Shown here one piece after another: positions 1 through 59,943 of a stretch of 64,000 nucleotides of DNA. Position 1 is the stretch's first letter, and each line of letters opens with the position of its first letter. The stretch covers positions 50,001-114,000 of the forward strand of contig JAXRKP010000039.1 in assembly GCA_037039925.1 (NCBI GenBank), given 5' to 3'. The DNA comes from Doris montereyensis. Its lineage: Eukaryota > Mollusca > Gastropoda > Nudibranchia > Dorididae. The position numbers and the translations under genes were made by a program. Below the pieces are notes generated by a model. That model saw only the letters and a list, made by a program, of their open reading frames with translations. It made no database searches and was not told the origin of the DNA.

Positions 1-152
1 GTTGTTGTCATGTTTGGGGCGACTGTGCATAGAAGACAGAGAAGGGGGAGTTGTTTTGCATTTGTGTTTTGTTTTGGTTTGTTCGTGTTTTGTTTTGTTG
101 TTTGCTTTTGTTGATTCTAATTTCGGGGGTATTTTTCTCAGCTTCTTGTTTT

Positions 153-362
153 GTGTGATTTGTTAGCTTCTGTAAACGTTTCTATTTGTTACTTTTTAAC
201 AAATCTCATTTTCCATATGACTGTAAATTATGTGTCTAACGAAAGTATCGAAGCTCTGTTTCTTGATTTGTGTGATTTGTTAGCTTCTGTAAAGGTTTCC
301 AATTCTTCCTTTTTAACAAATCTTATTTTCCATATGGCCGTAAATGATATGTATTACAAAGG
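153..362. repeat. Two-copy tandem duplication of about 117 bp
   Basis: The segment starting GTGTGATTTGTTAGCTTCTG at 153 recurs at 270 with few changes, including the shared core TTTTAACAAATCT and CCATATG. It lies in the intron immediately upstream of the first recognisable channel exon. The open frame across it is a coincidence of T-rich sequence and not a coding exon. Confidence 0.8.
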
Positions 363-378
363 TACCGATGCTTTCCAG

Positions 379-17310
<16,932 letters not shown>

Positions 17311-17594
17311 TAAATCTAGCATTAGGAGGTTGTGCATCCACGTGATTGTGGTCATGAGTGGTGTGACATTTCAAAACAAGTCAATTGTCACACTAGAGAC
17401 TCTGTGTGTGTGTGTTTGTAAGTGTGTGTGTGTGTGTGTGTGTGACAGCTATCCTTTGAATATCACTATCATTGTCATAAACCGGGAAGCATTAAAATCT
17501 AAAACTAAATGTGACATAATGGAGCAGTTTAGCTGGCTGGCATTTTTAGTTTTATTTTGTTGTATCTAAATTTAAAGCATAGTAGAGTTTGTGA

Positions 17595-17705
17595 GCAGTC
17601 GGTTGGTGCTACTGCTCGGTTCCACTTCCTTCCATTCGCTCTTTTACATGTCACTTGTCAGTCATATTCATGTTTCCTCTTGATTTACCCTAAGATCATC
17701 ACACG
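17595..17705 (-). mobile_element. Copy of a dispersed SINE-like family (family A), minus strand
   Basis: The reverse complement carries the family order GATGATCTTAGGGTAAATCA, AGAGGAAACA, GAATGGAAGGAAGT and then a CCAACC-type end. This matches copies in SF3B2 introns (see 29350-29485 and 41166-41303). It shows the family is dispersed and not specific to one gene. Confidence 0.6.
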
Positions 17706-18074
17706 CTAAACTTCAATAAAACAAACCGAACATAGTGTAGTATACAGCATGCATTAAGTAGTCCTATTTCAATGTATTTTTTGTGTGTTCTGTAATCAAT
17801 CTGCCTGCAGTTATTATTCGACAGACATAAATATAACAATAATGGTTATTACTATGAAACTAGATCTGCGCAGAAATGTTCCCTTACAATTTAATTTGAT
17901 GTGGCTTCATTCCGCTAAAGCAACAAAAATTGATCTCATTTAAAACATTCAGTCTGAGTGATACTTTTTCGAAGATCTCTTGTCTTTGAAGATTAAAATA
18001 ATTCACTAAGCCTGCTATTACTATTAATATCAGTAATAGACAAACATATGTCATTACTCAGCTAAGTACACCCA

Positions 18075-18373
<299 letters not shown>

Positions 18374-18424
18374 CCTCCCTCCCTCAGGTTTGAATTTGAA
18401 TGCATACTCGGTTAAAGGTAGAGA

Positions 18425-18600
18425 AAGATCTTGTTACAGCATTAGTAGGAAGTGCCTAACACTAACACAACAGGATGCTGCGTTGTATTCTGCCCAGGGA
18501 CTTTGAATGAAATTGAAATGGCCTGCTGGGGGATAAAATGATGTACAGTCGGTGAGCCTGCACTTGTGCAGGACTACAGGCTATAAAATTCATCTTTATA
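18425..18600 (+). mobile_element. Dispersed repeat family B copy
   Basis: It shares the string CAGTCGGTGAGCCTGCACTTGT (with one difference) and neighbouring blocks (TTGTTACAG, GTGCCTAACA, ACAACAGGAT) with 54180-54360. The paired blocks in the same order indicate a dispersed short element. Confidence 0.55.
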
Positions 18601-18609
18601 TTTATCTTT

Positions 18610-19595
18610 ATCACTTCTCACTGTCCGGCATGAATAAAGACATGTAATAAATGTTTAAGTTAAAGCCCCAAAGAAACAGAGACCAAACAAATACAGAGGA
18701 ATAAACAGAAAAAGTAATATTTTGCCACGAAACCTCCGCCTTGGCACAAATAATAGCTTCCTGGTGAAAAGAGAGCACAATAAGCCACGTTGACTTTTTT
18801 GTTCCTTTTGGGGTTCATTATTTATTTCATGTCCTTATTGGTCACTTTTGACATGCCCCTTGCTATGCAATAGTGTTTGAATGTGTGGAGTCTCTCTGTC
18901 TGCAGTCCGGTTCAGAATCTTCACAGGTTACTGGGCTCCCTCCTCCCATCAACCCGCCAGTCCATCCAACCTTGTTTTTTCGCTGTCTGCGTCTGTTCGT
19001 TTCTTTTCCCGTCGCTGTTTTTGGTTGTGACAAGATTTTCGAACCCAGTGGACAAAACGTTTGTGACAAACTTTACCTCACAGCAGTTGCTCACAGCAGT
19101 TGCTGGTATTCATTCGCACATGAACTGATCGGAGTGAAGAAAGATCTGCATACAGCATCGGACCCACTGATTTAAACTAAGATTTTAATACACAACTTTA
19201 TAATTCAAGCGCGACTTCAATGCCGCAATATTTATTTATTTATTTACGTCTACTTCTCTACATGTTAAATTATAAATCACTTCGACTCACGGATAGCCTT
19301 GAAATTCAAAGACATTAAGTGATAGCGTTAAACTTTTCTTTTGTGTTCCCAGCATTCATTCATTAATTCATTATTGATCTCTGGCATGAATATTTTTGTT
19401 ATTATTATCCGATAGATGTTAATGTTACACTTTTTGTTATCTTATGATTTTGATTGTGTTCAATCTCAAGTAAACTAATGAAGGCAAATCCTCTTGATTT
19501 GTTTCAAGTAAATTTCCTTACAATGATTGTGTAACAGTCTGACAGTATGTGTTTCAAGGGAGGATTAAAAACATATAGTATTAGTAGTAATAAAT
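18610..19595. other. Intergenic, no recognised feature
   Basis: AT-rich sequence. Overlapping short open frames at 18873-19175 show no family similarity I recognise. Confidence 0.5.
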
Positions 19596-19599
19596 AGCC

Positions 19600-19712
19600 A
19601 TTAACGCCCCATGGGGACAGAGACAAGGAATCAACAAAAAACAGCGGGCACCAGACAGAATCGAACCTATGACCTCTGCATCTACACCCTTCACCTCGCC
19701 ATGAACAGAGAG
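19600..19712 (-). mobile_element. tRNA-derived SINE fragment, minus strand
   Basis: On the minus strand the sequence contains a Pol III B-box-like stretch GGTTCGATTCTGTC preceded by GTAGATGCAGAGG. It is followed by a body with CCCCATGGGGCGTTAATGG. A tRNA-like head plus this body is typical of mollusc SINEs. Confidence 0.65.
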
Positions 19713-19734
19713 CACACTATGATACTATGAACCT

Positions 19735-21290
19735 TGTAAAGACAACACACTACAACTTGGTAAAGAGAACACACTACAAACCTTGTAAAGAGAACACACT
19801 ACAAACTTTGTAAAGAGAACACGCTACAAACCATGTAAAAGAGAGCACACTACAAACCTTGTAAAGAAAAGCACACTACAAACCATGTAAAGAGAGCACA
19901 CAACAAACCATGTAAAGAGAGCACACTACAAACCTTGTAAAGACAACACACTACAAACTTTGTAAAGAGAGCACACTACAAACCTTGTAAAGAGAACACA
20001 CTACAAACCGTGTAAAGAGAGCACACTACAAACATTGTAAAGAGAGCACACTACAAACCGTGTAAAGAGAGCACACTACAAACCTTGTAAAGAGAACACA
20101 CTACAAACTTTGTAAATAGAGCACACTACAAACCTTGTAAAGAAAACACACTACAAACCGTGTAAAGAGAGCACACTACAAACCGTGTAAGGAGAGCACA
20201 CTACAAACCGTCTAAAGAGAGCACACTACAAACCGTGTAAAGACAGCACACTACAAACCTTGTAAAGAGAACACACTACAAACCTTGTAATTAGAACACG
20301 CTACAAACCTTGTTAAGAGAACACACTACAAACCTTGTAATTAGAACACGCTAAAAACCTTGTAAAGACAACACACTACAAACCTTGTAAAGAGAACACA
20401 CTACAAACCTTGTAATGAGAACACACTACAAACCTTGTGAAGAGAGCACACTACGAACCTTGTAAAGAGAGCACACTACAAACCTTGTAATTAGAACACA
20501 CTACAAACCTTGTAAAGAGAACACACTACAAACCTTGTAAAGAGAGCACACTACAAACCTTGTAAAGAGAGCAAACTACGAACCTTGTAATTAGAACACG
20601 CTACAAACCTTTTAATAAGAACACCCTACAAACCTTGTAAAGAAAACACACTACAAACCTTGTAATTAGAACACTCTACAAACCTTGTAAAGAAAACACA
20701 CTACAAACCTTGTAATTAGAACACGCTACAAACCTTGTAAAGACAACACATTACAAACCTTGTAAAGAGAACACACTACAAACCTTGTAATGAGAACACC
20801 CTACAAACCTTGTAAAGAGAACACACTACAAACCTTGTAATGAGAACACACTACAAACCGTGTAAAGAGAACACACTACAAACCTTGTAAAGAGAGCACA
20901 CTACAAACCTTGTAAAGACAACACACTACAAACATTGTAAAGAGAACACGCTACAAACTTTGTAAAGAGAATGCGCTACACACCTTGTTAAGAGAACACA
21001 CTACAAACCTTGTAATAAGAACACGCTATAGACATTGGTAAAGAAAGCACACTACAAACATTGTAAAGAGAGCACACTACAAACCTAGTTAAGAAAACAC
21101 GCTCCTAACCCTGTAAAAAGCGCACACTACAAACCTTGTTAAGAGAACACGCTACAAACCTTGTAAAGAGAACACACTATGAAACTTGGTAAAGAGAACA
21201 CACTATGAACCTTGGTAAAGAAAACACACTATCAACCTTGTGAAGAGAACACGCTATGATCCTTGTAAAGACAATACACTGCATTGCTGA
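19735..21290. repeat. 25-bp tandem satellite, about 1.55 kb (roughly 62 units)
   Basis: The unit is 25 bp with the core ACACTACAAACCTTGTAAAG. Spacing is checked, for example GCACACTA at 20046 and 20071. Common variants are ACCGTGTAAAG and CTTGTAATTAG. There are no unique spacers. It starts directly beside the SINE at 19600-19712 and lies between the two convergent genes. Confidence 0.96.
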
Positions 21291-21298
21291 TTTGTGTT

Positions 21299-21780
21299 TT
21301 TTTTGTGCTGTCACGGATTAGATTAATTAGAAATCCATGGAACTTTATAATTTATGACGTTTAGATTCGAGACCTAGATTTTCTGATAAAGTCAATAAGC
21401 CAAATAATATTGCTGAGTTAGGAAGAGCTGCCCTAAAGATGATGATAAATAAAGAGCAAAATATGATTGGCACCTGTGGTCAATTTGAGTAAAAGTAGCC
21501 ACTACAATGCTTCTTATACAATCACGTCTAAATTACAACACATTGCCTCTTTCTAGCATCAATAACACACCACAAACTCATGCTATTTACAGAAGATACC
21601 CTTTTAGTTTGTAAATTGGTGGTCAAGACAATCCATTTCAATAAAAATCCTTTCTTTCTTTGTAACAGAAGAGTCTATTCTTCGTACCTTGAAACCTGAC
21701 ACCTCCTGTCTACTTGGACTCTACCAAGATTCACTAATGCACAAACCATCAGTTTTCTCTAATATGATGGCTGACAAATC
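21299..21780. other. Short intergenic stretch between satellite and SF3B2 3' end
   Basis: AT-rich, with no coding similarity seen. It separates the 25-bp array from the inferred SF3B2 cleavage region. Confidence 0.5.
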
Positions 21781-21798
21781 AGAAAGCTAGTTTTAAAC

Positions 21799-21804
21799 TT
21801 TATT
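21799..21804 (-). terminator. SF3B2: Poly(A) signal AATAAA for SF3B2
   Basis: On the minus strand AATAAAG lies about 1.3 kb after the stop codon. It is the plausible cleavage signal that separates SF3B2 from the convergent channel gene. Confidence 0.5.
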
Positions 21805-22428
21805 CGAGTCAATGAGTGGAAACACAATGAAAATAGACACATTTGAGGGCTTCCTCATCAACATGGAAAAACCTGGCTTTTGCGCCACATGGTTTGCAAG
21901 GCGAAAACAGCAAAAGCCAGCCCTCACGCTTACACAGTTTGTTAGGGCAAGACGGAAATAGCCCATTGCTGCGTTACAGGTGTAAATCAAGTCGACACAT
22001 GGATCTATTTATGTTGACCCCTTCCACCATGTGTGTGAATATCAAGATAACAGACACTTGAAAGAATGAATGGAAAGACGCTACAGTAGAACCACCCAAC
22101 TGCCCACCGCATGGATCAAAATTAAGACTGAAATCTATATATTATATGTACGTCTCCTGTTAAACCAGGTTCAAACGAATCATCAGATGGTTACATAAAC
22201 ATGGCTGTTGATTTTAACAAATTACTTCTCTATCAGAGAAAAAGTCCTTGCAATAAGCTGATGGTAATGGTAGTAGTTTGAATTCATTGAATGAAATGGA
22301 TTCAATTTTTAGAGACTTTAATTTTCTTGACTGACTGACAACAATTCTAGTCTAAAACTGTCTGTAGCAAATGTATAAAACAAAACAATAGCAAAAACAC
22401 ATATGATCTGTTTTGATTGGAATTTACC

Positions 22429-22535
22429 TTTTACATCCTATGCTGTAATCTCAGGAGGACACAGCAAGATAAAAGACATGCTAAAGAGTGAAAGCAAAGA
22501 AGTAGGCCCTACCAGCAGCTCCCACCAATCACTCA
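22429..22535 (+). mobile_element. Family A SINE-like repeat, diverged copy
   Basis: Blocks in order: GTAATCTCAGGAGGACACAG, GCTAAAGAGTGAAAG, then GAAGTAGGCCCTACCAGCAG. The last block matches the conserved family end seen at 41166-41303. Confidence 0.6.
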
Positions 22536-22814
22536 CACAAAGAATGGAATTTAAAGAACAAAATGGAACATCTTTTTCTACTGGGGTGAATACATGATCA
22601 TTTAATTCATTCTGCGTCAATGATAATGATAAACATCATCTCCACTCACAGTTCCAGCCTCTCCAAACATTAATCTTACTGACATAATAACAAAGTCATG
22701 TCCACATTATAATACACATGTTGACATAAATTTACACACAAACTAAATCCCTGTGCTTTATAGCAAATGGTGCTTTTGACATTCCTTGCCTTAAGCAAAG
22801 CTGCCAGTTGGCCA

Positions 22815-22925
22815 ATTCAAACGTCCAAACCAGCTCAATCCAGTCAAAACCAGTACACAGCAGTCCAAACCAGCCCAATGCGGTCCAAACCAGTCCACAG
22901 AAGCCCAAACCAGCCCGAGCCAGTT
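22815..22925. repeat. Short tandem repeat of CAGTCCAAACCAG-type units
   Basis: Five to six imperfect 18-20-bp units built on CCAAACCAG lie inside the inferred SF3B2 3' UTR. On the transcript strand the unit reads CTGGTTTGGACTG. Confidence 0.8.
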
Positions 22926-23098
22926 GTCGAACCAATCTCTTTGTGATTCTGAATTCACAATAATGCTGTGATAGATTGATGGTTACGGGCACAAGGAAAT
23001 CAAATGACATGAAAATGGAAAATGTAATGTGAAAGTGTTTTTTTTTAAAACAATAGAAAATTCCAACTTCTCCCTTCCCGTCATGTTGAAAGTTGGAC

Positions 23099-53106
<30,008 letters not shown>

Positions 53107-53622
53107 CTGAAAGAAAAGAAATTTCATTAACATTAATCCATCAGCAAGGCAACTGTAGTTTATTCTTAAAACCTAAAGTGTGATTAACATTGCCTAAACG
53201 TCCAACTCTTCACCCTAATGTAGATCTAGAACTAGATATAGATATAATATAATTATAGATCTACAAGCATGCCCGTAAACAATGATGATTATGATACTCT
53301 TTAACCCCATTGTTTTCTTCAACGATGAACTACTCAATAGGTTACCAGGTGCAGAGTGATATCAAGTACCTGTACAGTATTCGATACTTAGGTTAGGCAG
53401 GCTATTTATTGCAGATCTAATAACTGGAAATGAAGGAATGAGTAACAATAACAATAAAGGTTTTGTGGATCGCAGATCGCAGGCAAAGCAATCTTTTTCC
53501 AATCAATTGTTGTGGGAGGGGCGTTCAGACGGAGCTTATGTGTCAGATTAAGAGATGGTTGACAGACTTTTCTCTCTCGTTTACTCGCATTATCCATTAA
53601 TTTCAAAGTGACTGTTCGCAAG

Positions 53623-53663
53623 AATGACGAATAGCTGAGAGAGAAAATATGCTATTCGTCATT
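53623..53663. other. Perfect 13-bp inverted repeat (hairpin), 15-nt loop
   Basis: AATGACGAATAGC at 53623-53635 is followed, after 15 nt, by its exact complement GCTATTCGTCATT at 53651-53663. It is not part of any exon I can place. Confidence 0.85.
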
Positions 53664-54179
53664 AGAATCGGCCGTCAAGTTGCCGTCTGTGAAGTCTCGT
53701 GGTCAACCCAAGCTGCAGCTTTGTTCTACAATACTTGTGTAAACGCTTTAGATTCTAATAACTTTGTTTGTTCTTTTTGTACCATGTAAATTATTTATCT
53801 CCAAGTACTGTATTTATGCATTGTAATAATAATTAATTGTTTTTTGGTAAATTTCTCTAATGTTCAAAATATAAAAAGATCTATATAATTTTTATGTCAT
53901 ATTAAAAAAAAAGTTTTACTTTCTTAATTGCCATTTGCGAACTGAACAGTTGGCCACTTAAAACTTTTCATTTGTCCTCGTCCTGCAGTTATGAATTTTG
54001 CACGTTATTATCGTGTTTTCATAAAAAATAGTGTTCCCAAACACAATTTTATGCATTATTTTGTTGTCCTTAAATGGCCACTACTTATTCAATTCCTGTT
54101 CCTTGACTTGATGTCAGGTAATCGACTCTCTCTCTCATCAATTGACCCTGGTATGAATGAGAACCCTGCTATATGCAGA

Positions 54180-54360
54180 TAAAGACCTTGTCAGAGTGAT
54201 AGCCTGAAGCACCTAACAACAGTAACAGGCTACTATACTGTATGATCAGTGTATGTTCCACAGGGAGTTAAGAAAAGAATGAAAGAAATGACCTGTTACA
54301 GGATAGACATGATATAATACAGTCAGTGAGCCTGCACTTGTCGAAGCGGATTAGAAATCC
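54180..54360 (+). mobile_element. Dispersed repeat family B copy
   Basis: It shares GACCTGTTACAGGAT-like and CAGTCAGTGAGCCTGCACTT blocks, and AAGCACCTAACA, with 18425-18600. Same strand. Confidence 0.55.
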
Positions 54361-55440
54361 ATCTCTCTCTCATACTAGTCATACACACATACAGGAAGGA
54401 GAGAAACACAAGACCAAGAAAGATAGATTAGAAGAGACAGGAGAGTGACACACATACATGTGCAAGATACAGAGAGACACACACACATACATATCTTCAG
54501 ATCAAATCACACATGATGCCACATAGGGGGCCTACATCTAGACCTAATGTTGAATCATAATCATGACACAAGACCTAAAATAGATATAATAATATGTAGA
54601 AGGGAAGGAGACACACTTCCACACACGTGACTGAGAGAGAAAGCCAGGCAGACACAGAGAGACAAACACAAGACCAAAAAAGATAGGAGATAGATACATA
54701 TACACAAACAAGACAGAGAACCAAGAAAGATATAAAATGTAGGAGATAAATATATATACACACAAGACACCATTAAAATTAATGATGGATAGTGACAAAG
54801 TATACCCGTCATACTTGCCAATAGCGCTGGCCTAACAATTTTTAATAGACTGCACACGTGATAGGGATCCATGAATATCAAAGGGAAAGAACACAAAAAC
54901 TTTCCGTTTGTGGGATTTTGATCTTTTAACAAAATTTCAGCCATTGGTCTTCTCCTTTTCTTTGTAAGTTATTAAGTATATTGTAACACACATAAATATA
55001 CACACTTTTCCATTTACACAACGTCAATCAATCAGTATACACAAACTCATGCAATTAGATAACAATAAACATGGACTGGTAAAACGTTTACGAAAAATGC
55101 TCATATAAAAATGAGACACCCGCACTTCTCAGTAATAACATGTCTCGATAGTCCAATGCTACAGTCTCAGTCCGATTTACGATTAAGTCTCAATCCGGTT
55201 CCTTGTCATTGTCACATTTGAACTGCTCGTGTTCAATCCCATCCGTTGTCACTATAGTGTTACACAATCTCTGATTGTGCCACATTGAAGATAGCTCCTC
55301 CCACTACCTCTTTATTTCATTTATTTATTTTTATCCCCACAAAAACCAAGCCCCAATTTTTTTCTCACCTCTTCAAAATAAACCCTCTTTATTATGTCCC
55401 TTGGGTAGTAGATCAACTGTGGAAGTCCTTCGATATAGAT

Positions 55441-55520
55441 CTTAATAGACATAGAGCTAGTAGATTTAGATCTATATTATCTAATAGACATAGAACTAGT
55501 AGATCTAGATCTATATTATC
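55441..55520. repeat. Two-copy tandem repeat, about 40 bp unit
   Basis: TAATAGACATAGAGCTAGTA and TAATAGACATAGAACTAGTA begin two adjacent copies, each ending GATCTATATTATC. The motif is TAGATCTA-rich. Confidence 0.9.
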
Positions 55521-55781
55521 TAAAATTATCACCTCCGTGTGGAGCATACACTACAGTACAGCAGCCTGTAAATAGCGTAAAAGCACTTCGTACTAACGCA
55601 TGAACAATATCTTTCTCTACCTATAGCTGGACCTTACTTACACCTTAACTGACAGTTAGGAAATTGTACATAATATAACAACACACAAGGAAAGAGAGAG
55701 AGAGTGAGAAGATAGTAGATAGATAGAGAAAGTAAGAGAGTAGCAGAGTACTAAGACACAAACAGAGAGAAAGAGAAAAGC

Positions 55782-55785
<4 letters not shown>

Positions 55786-55832
<47 letters not shown>
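55786..55832. repeat. (GA)n microsatellite, short
   Basis: About 47 bp of GA repeats, preceded by looser GAGA-rich sequence from 55690. Confidence 0.95.
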
Positions 55833-55837
<5 letters not shown>

Positions 55838-58129
55838 AGAGACTTATTTGATTTGATTAAATACCTTTTAACCCTATAAGTACACCTATGCTAATAGCGG
55901 GTCCCGTACATTTGCATCACTCCCAGCCTTCCAGCAAGAAAAGCGTTAGTGGCGGGTCCCGTATAACTGCACTGCAGTGCACTCAAAGACGGCTTTAGGA
56001 ATGCCTCTATTCTGACCAATTACGCTGATCAGTCCACGCCATGCCAAACAGAGAAAGTTTATTATTCTAAAGGGGTAAAAGGGATGGTTCATTTCCGAGG
56101 CTAACACACACTCGATATATTTCTTTAGTGATTGATATTTATTAAGATATCAGTGGCCAATCACATTGCACCTCTATGGTCAGCCTTGTTCAGGGTTGAC
56201 CAATCATGGGAGCATTGTGTTGATGGTTATATTATCAAACGTCACATATGTCAAAATACATCTCCACCTCTTTTTCACATTATAAGAATGAAGAGATTAG
56301 AGTTGAAAGTACAAGGGAAAATTGAAGCTTTCATCTGAGTTCAGCGACCAGCAACAAAGGAACTTTAATCTCTCAAACAAGTCCATTTCACATAGTCATG
56401 CGGTATCTGGACAAGAGGAAGGGTGGCTATTTGAAGTGTATAGACATTAGAAACTACAAGAGTCTATCTTCCTACTGTATAGAAAGGAATAAGGAGGAGA
56501 CTTACATCCAGTAGTAGGGGAAGATGTGAAAAACCACTGGATTGCGTAAGGGGTGGGGGCTGTTTGGGACAGAACAGCCAAGAATACAAAATGATGGTCA
56601 CTCATGTCATTGTAAAGGAGAAGAGAGGGTGATACTAGTGATAAACATAGGGTAGGGAAGGAGTTTTCAAAAAGCATTAGAAGCATGTAGCTGAGGAGAG
56701 GTGTTAGGTCTGGGATAAAGTGTGTTACCGCAGTTGGGGTGATACACACTTTTGTGAAAGCAATAAACCGGGGGCCTGTTTCTTTCATCATGGGAATGTG
56801 TTACCTATGCACATTGGACTCGGTCATGGGATTAACGAAAGGCGGTTGGACATTTCCTTTAGTACATACATAATTAGTATTATGGTTCCATCATTTTATT
56901 TAGATGTGAGGATGAAAATTATTCCTTTAGAAATAAAGATAAATGTTGTTCATTGAAACTCTAATACATAAAAATTAGACACAGCCAGCCACGCTATTAT
57001 TGAATGACTGGAGTAAAGCCTGACAATGCAGCCACGTGCCCGACCCCCTCTCTACCGCTCAATATGTTACTTCATCTCTCTCTCTCTCATTTTCTTCGTC
57101 CTCTCTATTTGTCTTTCTTTATCTTCTCGTTCTCTTTCTGTCTCCTTTCCTCTTTCTCTCTCCCTCCCTCCTCTCTCTGTCTCTTTTATGACAGTTGTAT
57201 TTGGTTTTCTTCTTTCTTTTTGTTTATAATTGATGTTATGAGGTTTGCTCTGTTGGTGAACATTGCGCGATGGGTCATTGCACCAATGGCTCTATTTGTA
57301 TTAGTTTCGTCCAGCGTTGTTTAGTGTTTATTTGTTTATATGTCTCCTTGTTGCTTATGAAGGTTGGACACACTGAAGATTTCTCGGTCCTGACCCGTTT
57401 TCTATTTATTAGTATTATACATTTCATATTCCTCTTCATTAGTAATGGGCCAACTGCAGTATCATTCCTTTCATGTTTAATAAAAGTAGGCTGTAATAGA
57501 TGCTATTGTTAGTAAATAATGCAATATAAACACGATGACAATAACAATAACAAAATGAATTGCCCACTGTGTCACCTTACTCAACAAAAAGATCAAAAAC
57601 GATCACAATAATCACAGGTATATCGTGGTCAGCGCAGTAGCCTCGTCAGCGGGGCGAAAAAACTATCAGTGCCACGTTCGGAAGCCTCGTACACAGCGGA
57701 ACAAGATAATCGATCAATATTGAGGTCAGCCGTACAAAGGTTAATGCAATGAGTGCCAAACACTTGAGCAAACCAAGGCTTTTGCATAAATATTGTAGAG
57801 ATTACAAACTTTTGCAACAACGCCTAAAACACATACATATATGTTTATTTTATTTTTAATTGACCCTCACTTGAGACTCTAGTCTCTAGATCGAGGACCG
57901 TCTCAATCTAGATCTATCTCTAGGTTCTACTTCTAGTCTAGAATCTCTAGATTCATTCAAGATTAAAATTCGGAAACTTCAAATACACAGAACTTTGTCT
58001 GACCACCACGACAATATATGTACAGTACTAGATAAATACAAGAGCTGTCTATGCTCACCTGGTGGCACTAAACTTTGTGGCAATATAGATCGTATTGAAT
58101 ACGTCAGAATTCACAACGTTTATTCAGAA

Positions 58130-58172
58130 GCGGCTGCGCTGCAAGGCCGACGCCATGTTGAGACTGTGAAAA
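58130..58172 (-). promoter_or_regulatory. Possible promoter/5' UTR with YY1-like motif
   Basis: On the minus strand the sequence reads CTCAACATGGCGTCGGCC, a match to the YY1 core (AANATGGCG) that is common just downstream of housekeeping transcription starts. It is CpG-richer than its surroundings. The ATG opens only an 11-codon frame (MASALQRSRF). It could mark the SF3B2 start region, by position and strand only. Confidence 0.3.
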
Positions 58173-58387
58173 TGTAAAAAATAGGACGAACTGGAGAGTG
58201 GAGAATGCTCTTATGCTCTATAAACGAAACAAAATAATAGGATTGTACATAATTATTTGTTCTTTATTCCGACTATCCATCTGTCTGAAGGAACACAACA
58301 ACAACGGCAACAACAACGACAACAACACAGAAGGAAAACGATAGAGTAAGAGAGATAGAGAAAGTAAGAGAGTAAGATACAGACAGA

Positions 58388-58502
<115 letters not shown>

Positions 58503-58522
58503 GTTGATTTGATTTGATTTGA

Positions 58523-58762
58523 TTTACACACATCCACAACTAAGGTGATCTCGGAGGTTGTTGGTAGGATTTTCAAGTTTGCCCAAACTGCCTTGTCAAC
58601 ACCCACGGTGTTATCACACTGTACCTCCTCTTTATCGTCCGTCTCCGCTGAGACTAGGTGTCGATCTTAAATTTTTAAAATTCAATCGTCGGCAGGGCGT
58701 GAACCCATGACATTTGGGCTGAGAGGCTGACACCTTGCTTTTGGATTGCCGATTCCCTGAGA
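58523..58762 (-). mobile_element. tRNA-derived SINE, minus strand
   Basis: On the minus strand the head reads CAATCCAAAAGCAAGGTGTC, AGCCTCTCAGCCC, then B-box-like GGGTTCACGCCC. It matches the head at 34238. The far end (plus 58523-58560) carries TAAGGTGATCTCGGAGG. Confidence 0.65.
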
Positions 58763-58766
58763 GGTA

Positions 58767-59100
<334 letters not shown>

Positions 59101-59192
59101 AAAGAGAGACCGACACACACACACACACAAACACAAAAAGACAGACAGGCCGAGACAGACAGATAGACAGATACCAACAGACCAGCATACAA

Positions 59193-59600
59193 GACGTTGA
59201 GAAAGTGCAAAAGGATGCAGCCCGATTTGTAACTAATAATTAAACATACATTACCAGGAAATACCAAAACCAATATGAATCAGTTGCAATGGGTACCTTT
59301 AAAAGAACATACAGCCAAAAATAAAAGTAATGTCGTCTTTAAGGTTATAAATGGCCAACTGTGTATTCCATTATATCAGCTTAAACATACTACAAGAACA
59401 ACCAGATCAGGCTGGTGAACATACATGGTTCTATCTTCAAACATTGATTGTCACATGCACTCATTTTATCTTAGAGCAGTAAGGCTGTGGAATGGCCTGT
59501 CAACAGAATTAAAACTCAGCAATACTGTAGCATTGAAGATTTTAAAAACAGAATTAAAAACATTTAAAATCAAAATTGGGTTAAATTATTGGGTTAAATT
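59193..59600 (+). mobile_element. Decayed non-LTR retrotransposon, reverse-transcriptase C-terminus
   Basis: Pieces in order are DVEKVQKDAARFVTNN, then VINGQLCIPLYQL-like residues, then HSFYLRAVRLWNGLSTELK. This is the usual LINE (CR1/Jockey-group) tail: VQ+AARFV, then FFPRTIRxWNxLP. Several frameshifts and stops show it is dead. Confidence 0.7.
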
Positions 59601-59943
59601 AAAATTTATATATATAATACTCAAGAAATGAGTTGGCCAGTTATCATGAAGAATAAGATACAGACAAAGGAGACAGAGCGAGAGAGACAAAAAGACAAAA
59701 AAAGCAGTGATATACGGAAACACGAAGACAGACAGAAATAAAGAGGGACAACATCTCTCGCCCTGTTTATGGCCGTTTCAATAACTCGGAAAGAGTAACG
59801 AGCTATTCCTTAGAACAAAACTTTTTAACTGTCTCAAACACGTCATGAGGAAGTGATAAATGAACATGTCTTTAGAAAAGCAGTCTTAGATTATGGTAGT
59901 CGCGTCTAGGATATACACCACCGGGATATACAATGCACATTTA

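Larger units (their letters stand above)
21781..23098 (-). other. SF3B2: Inferred SF3B2 3' UTR
   Basis: On the minus strand this runs from the base after the SF3B2 TAG stop to just past an AATAAA. It has no long conserved frame. It contains a small tandem repeat (22815-22925) and a family A SINE-like segment (22429-22535). Its exact end is inferred from the poly(A) hexamer only. Confidence 0.5.
53107..58200 (-). other. Region expected to hold SF3B2 first exon(s)
   Basis: The SAP-domain exon and start codon should lie 5' of 53106 on the minus strand. I scanned for a SAP-like helix-loop-helix in the open frames and found none. The start may be on a short exon or damaged by missing bases. The sequence is AT-rich with small repeats listed separately. 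Confidence 0.4.

Noticed and set aside
151..378. In-frame sequence upstream of the first CNBD exon
   Set aside because: It lies on a T-rich tandem duplication, and a clean acceptor (CTTTCCAG) ends at 378. No CNG similarity upstream of it.
55865..56010. TTAACCCTATAAG and doubled GCGGGTCCCGTA, resembling a piggyBac-type end
   Set aside because: No opposing inverted end with a TTAA flank was found nearby, so an element cannot be bounded.
56447..56791. 114-residue minus-strand frame considered as the SF3B2 SAP exon
   Set aside because: It has none of the SAP helix-turn-helix pattern and is hydrophobic. It does not end in the phase needed by the exon at 53106.
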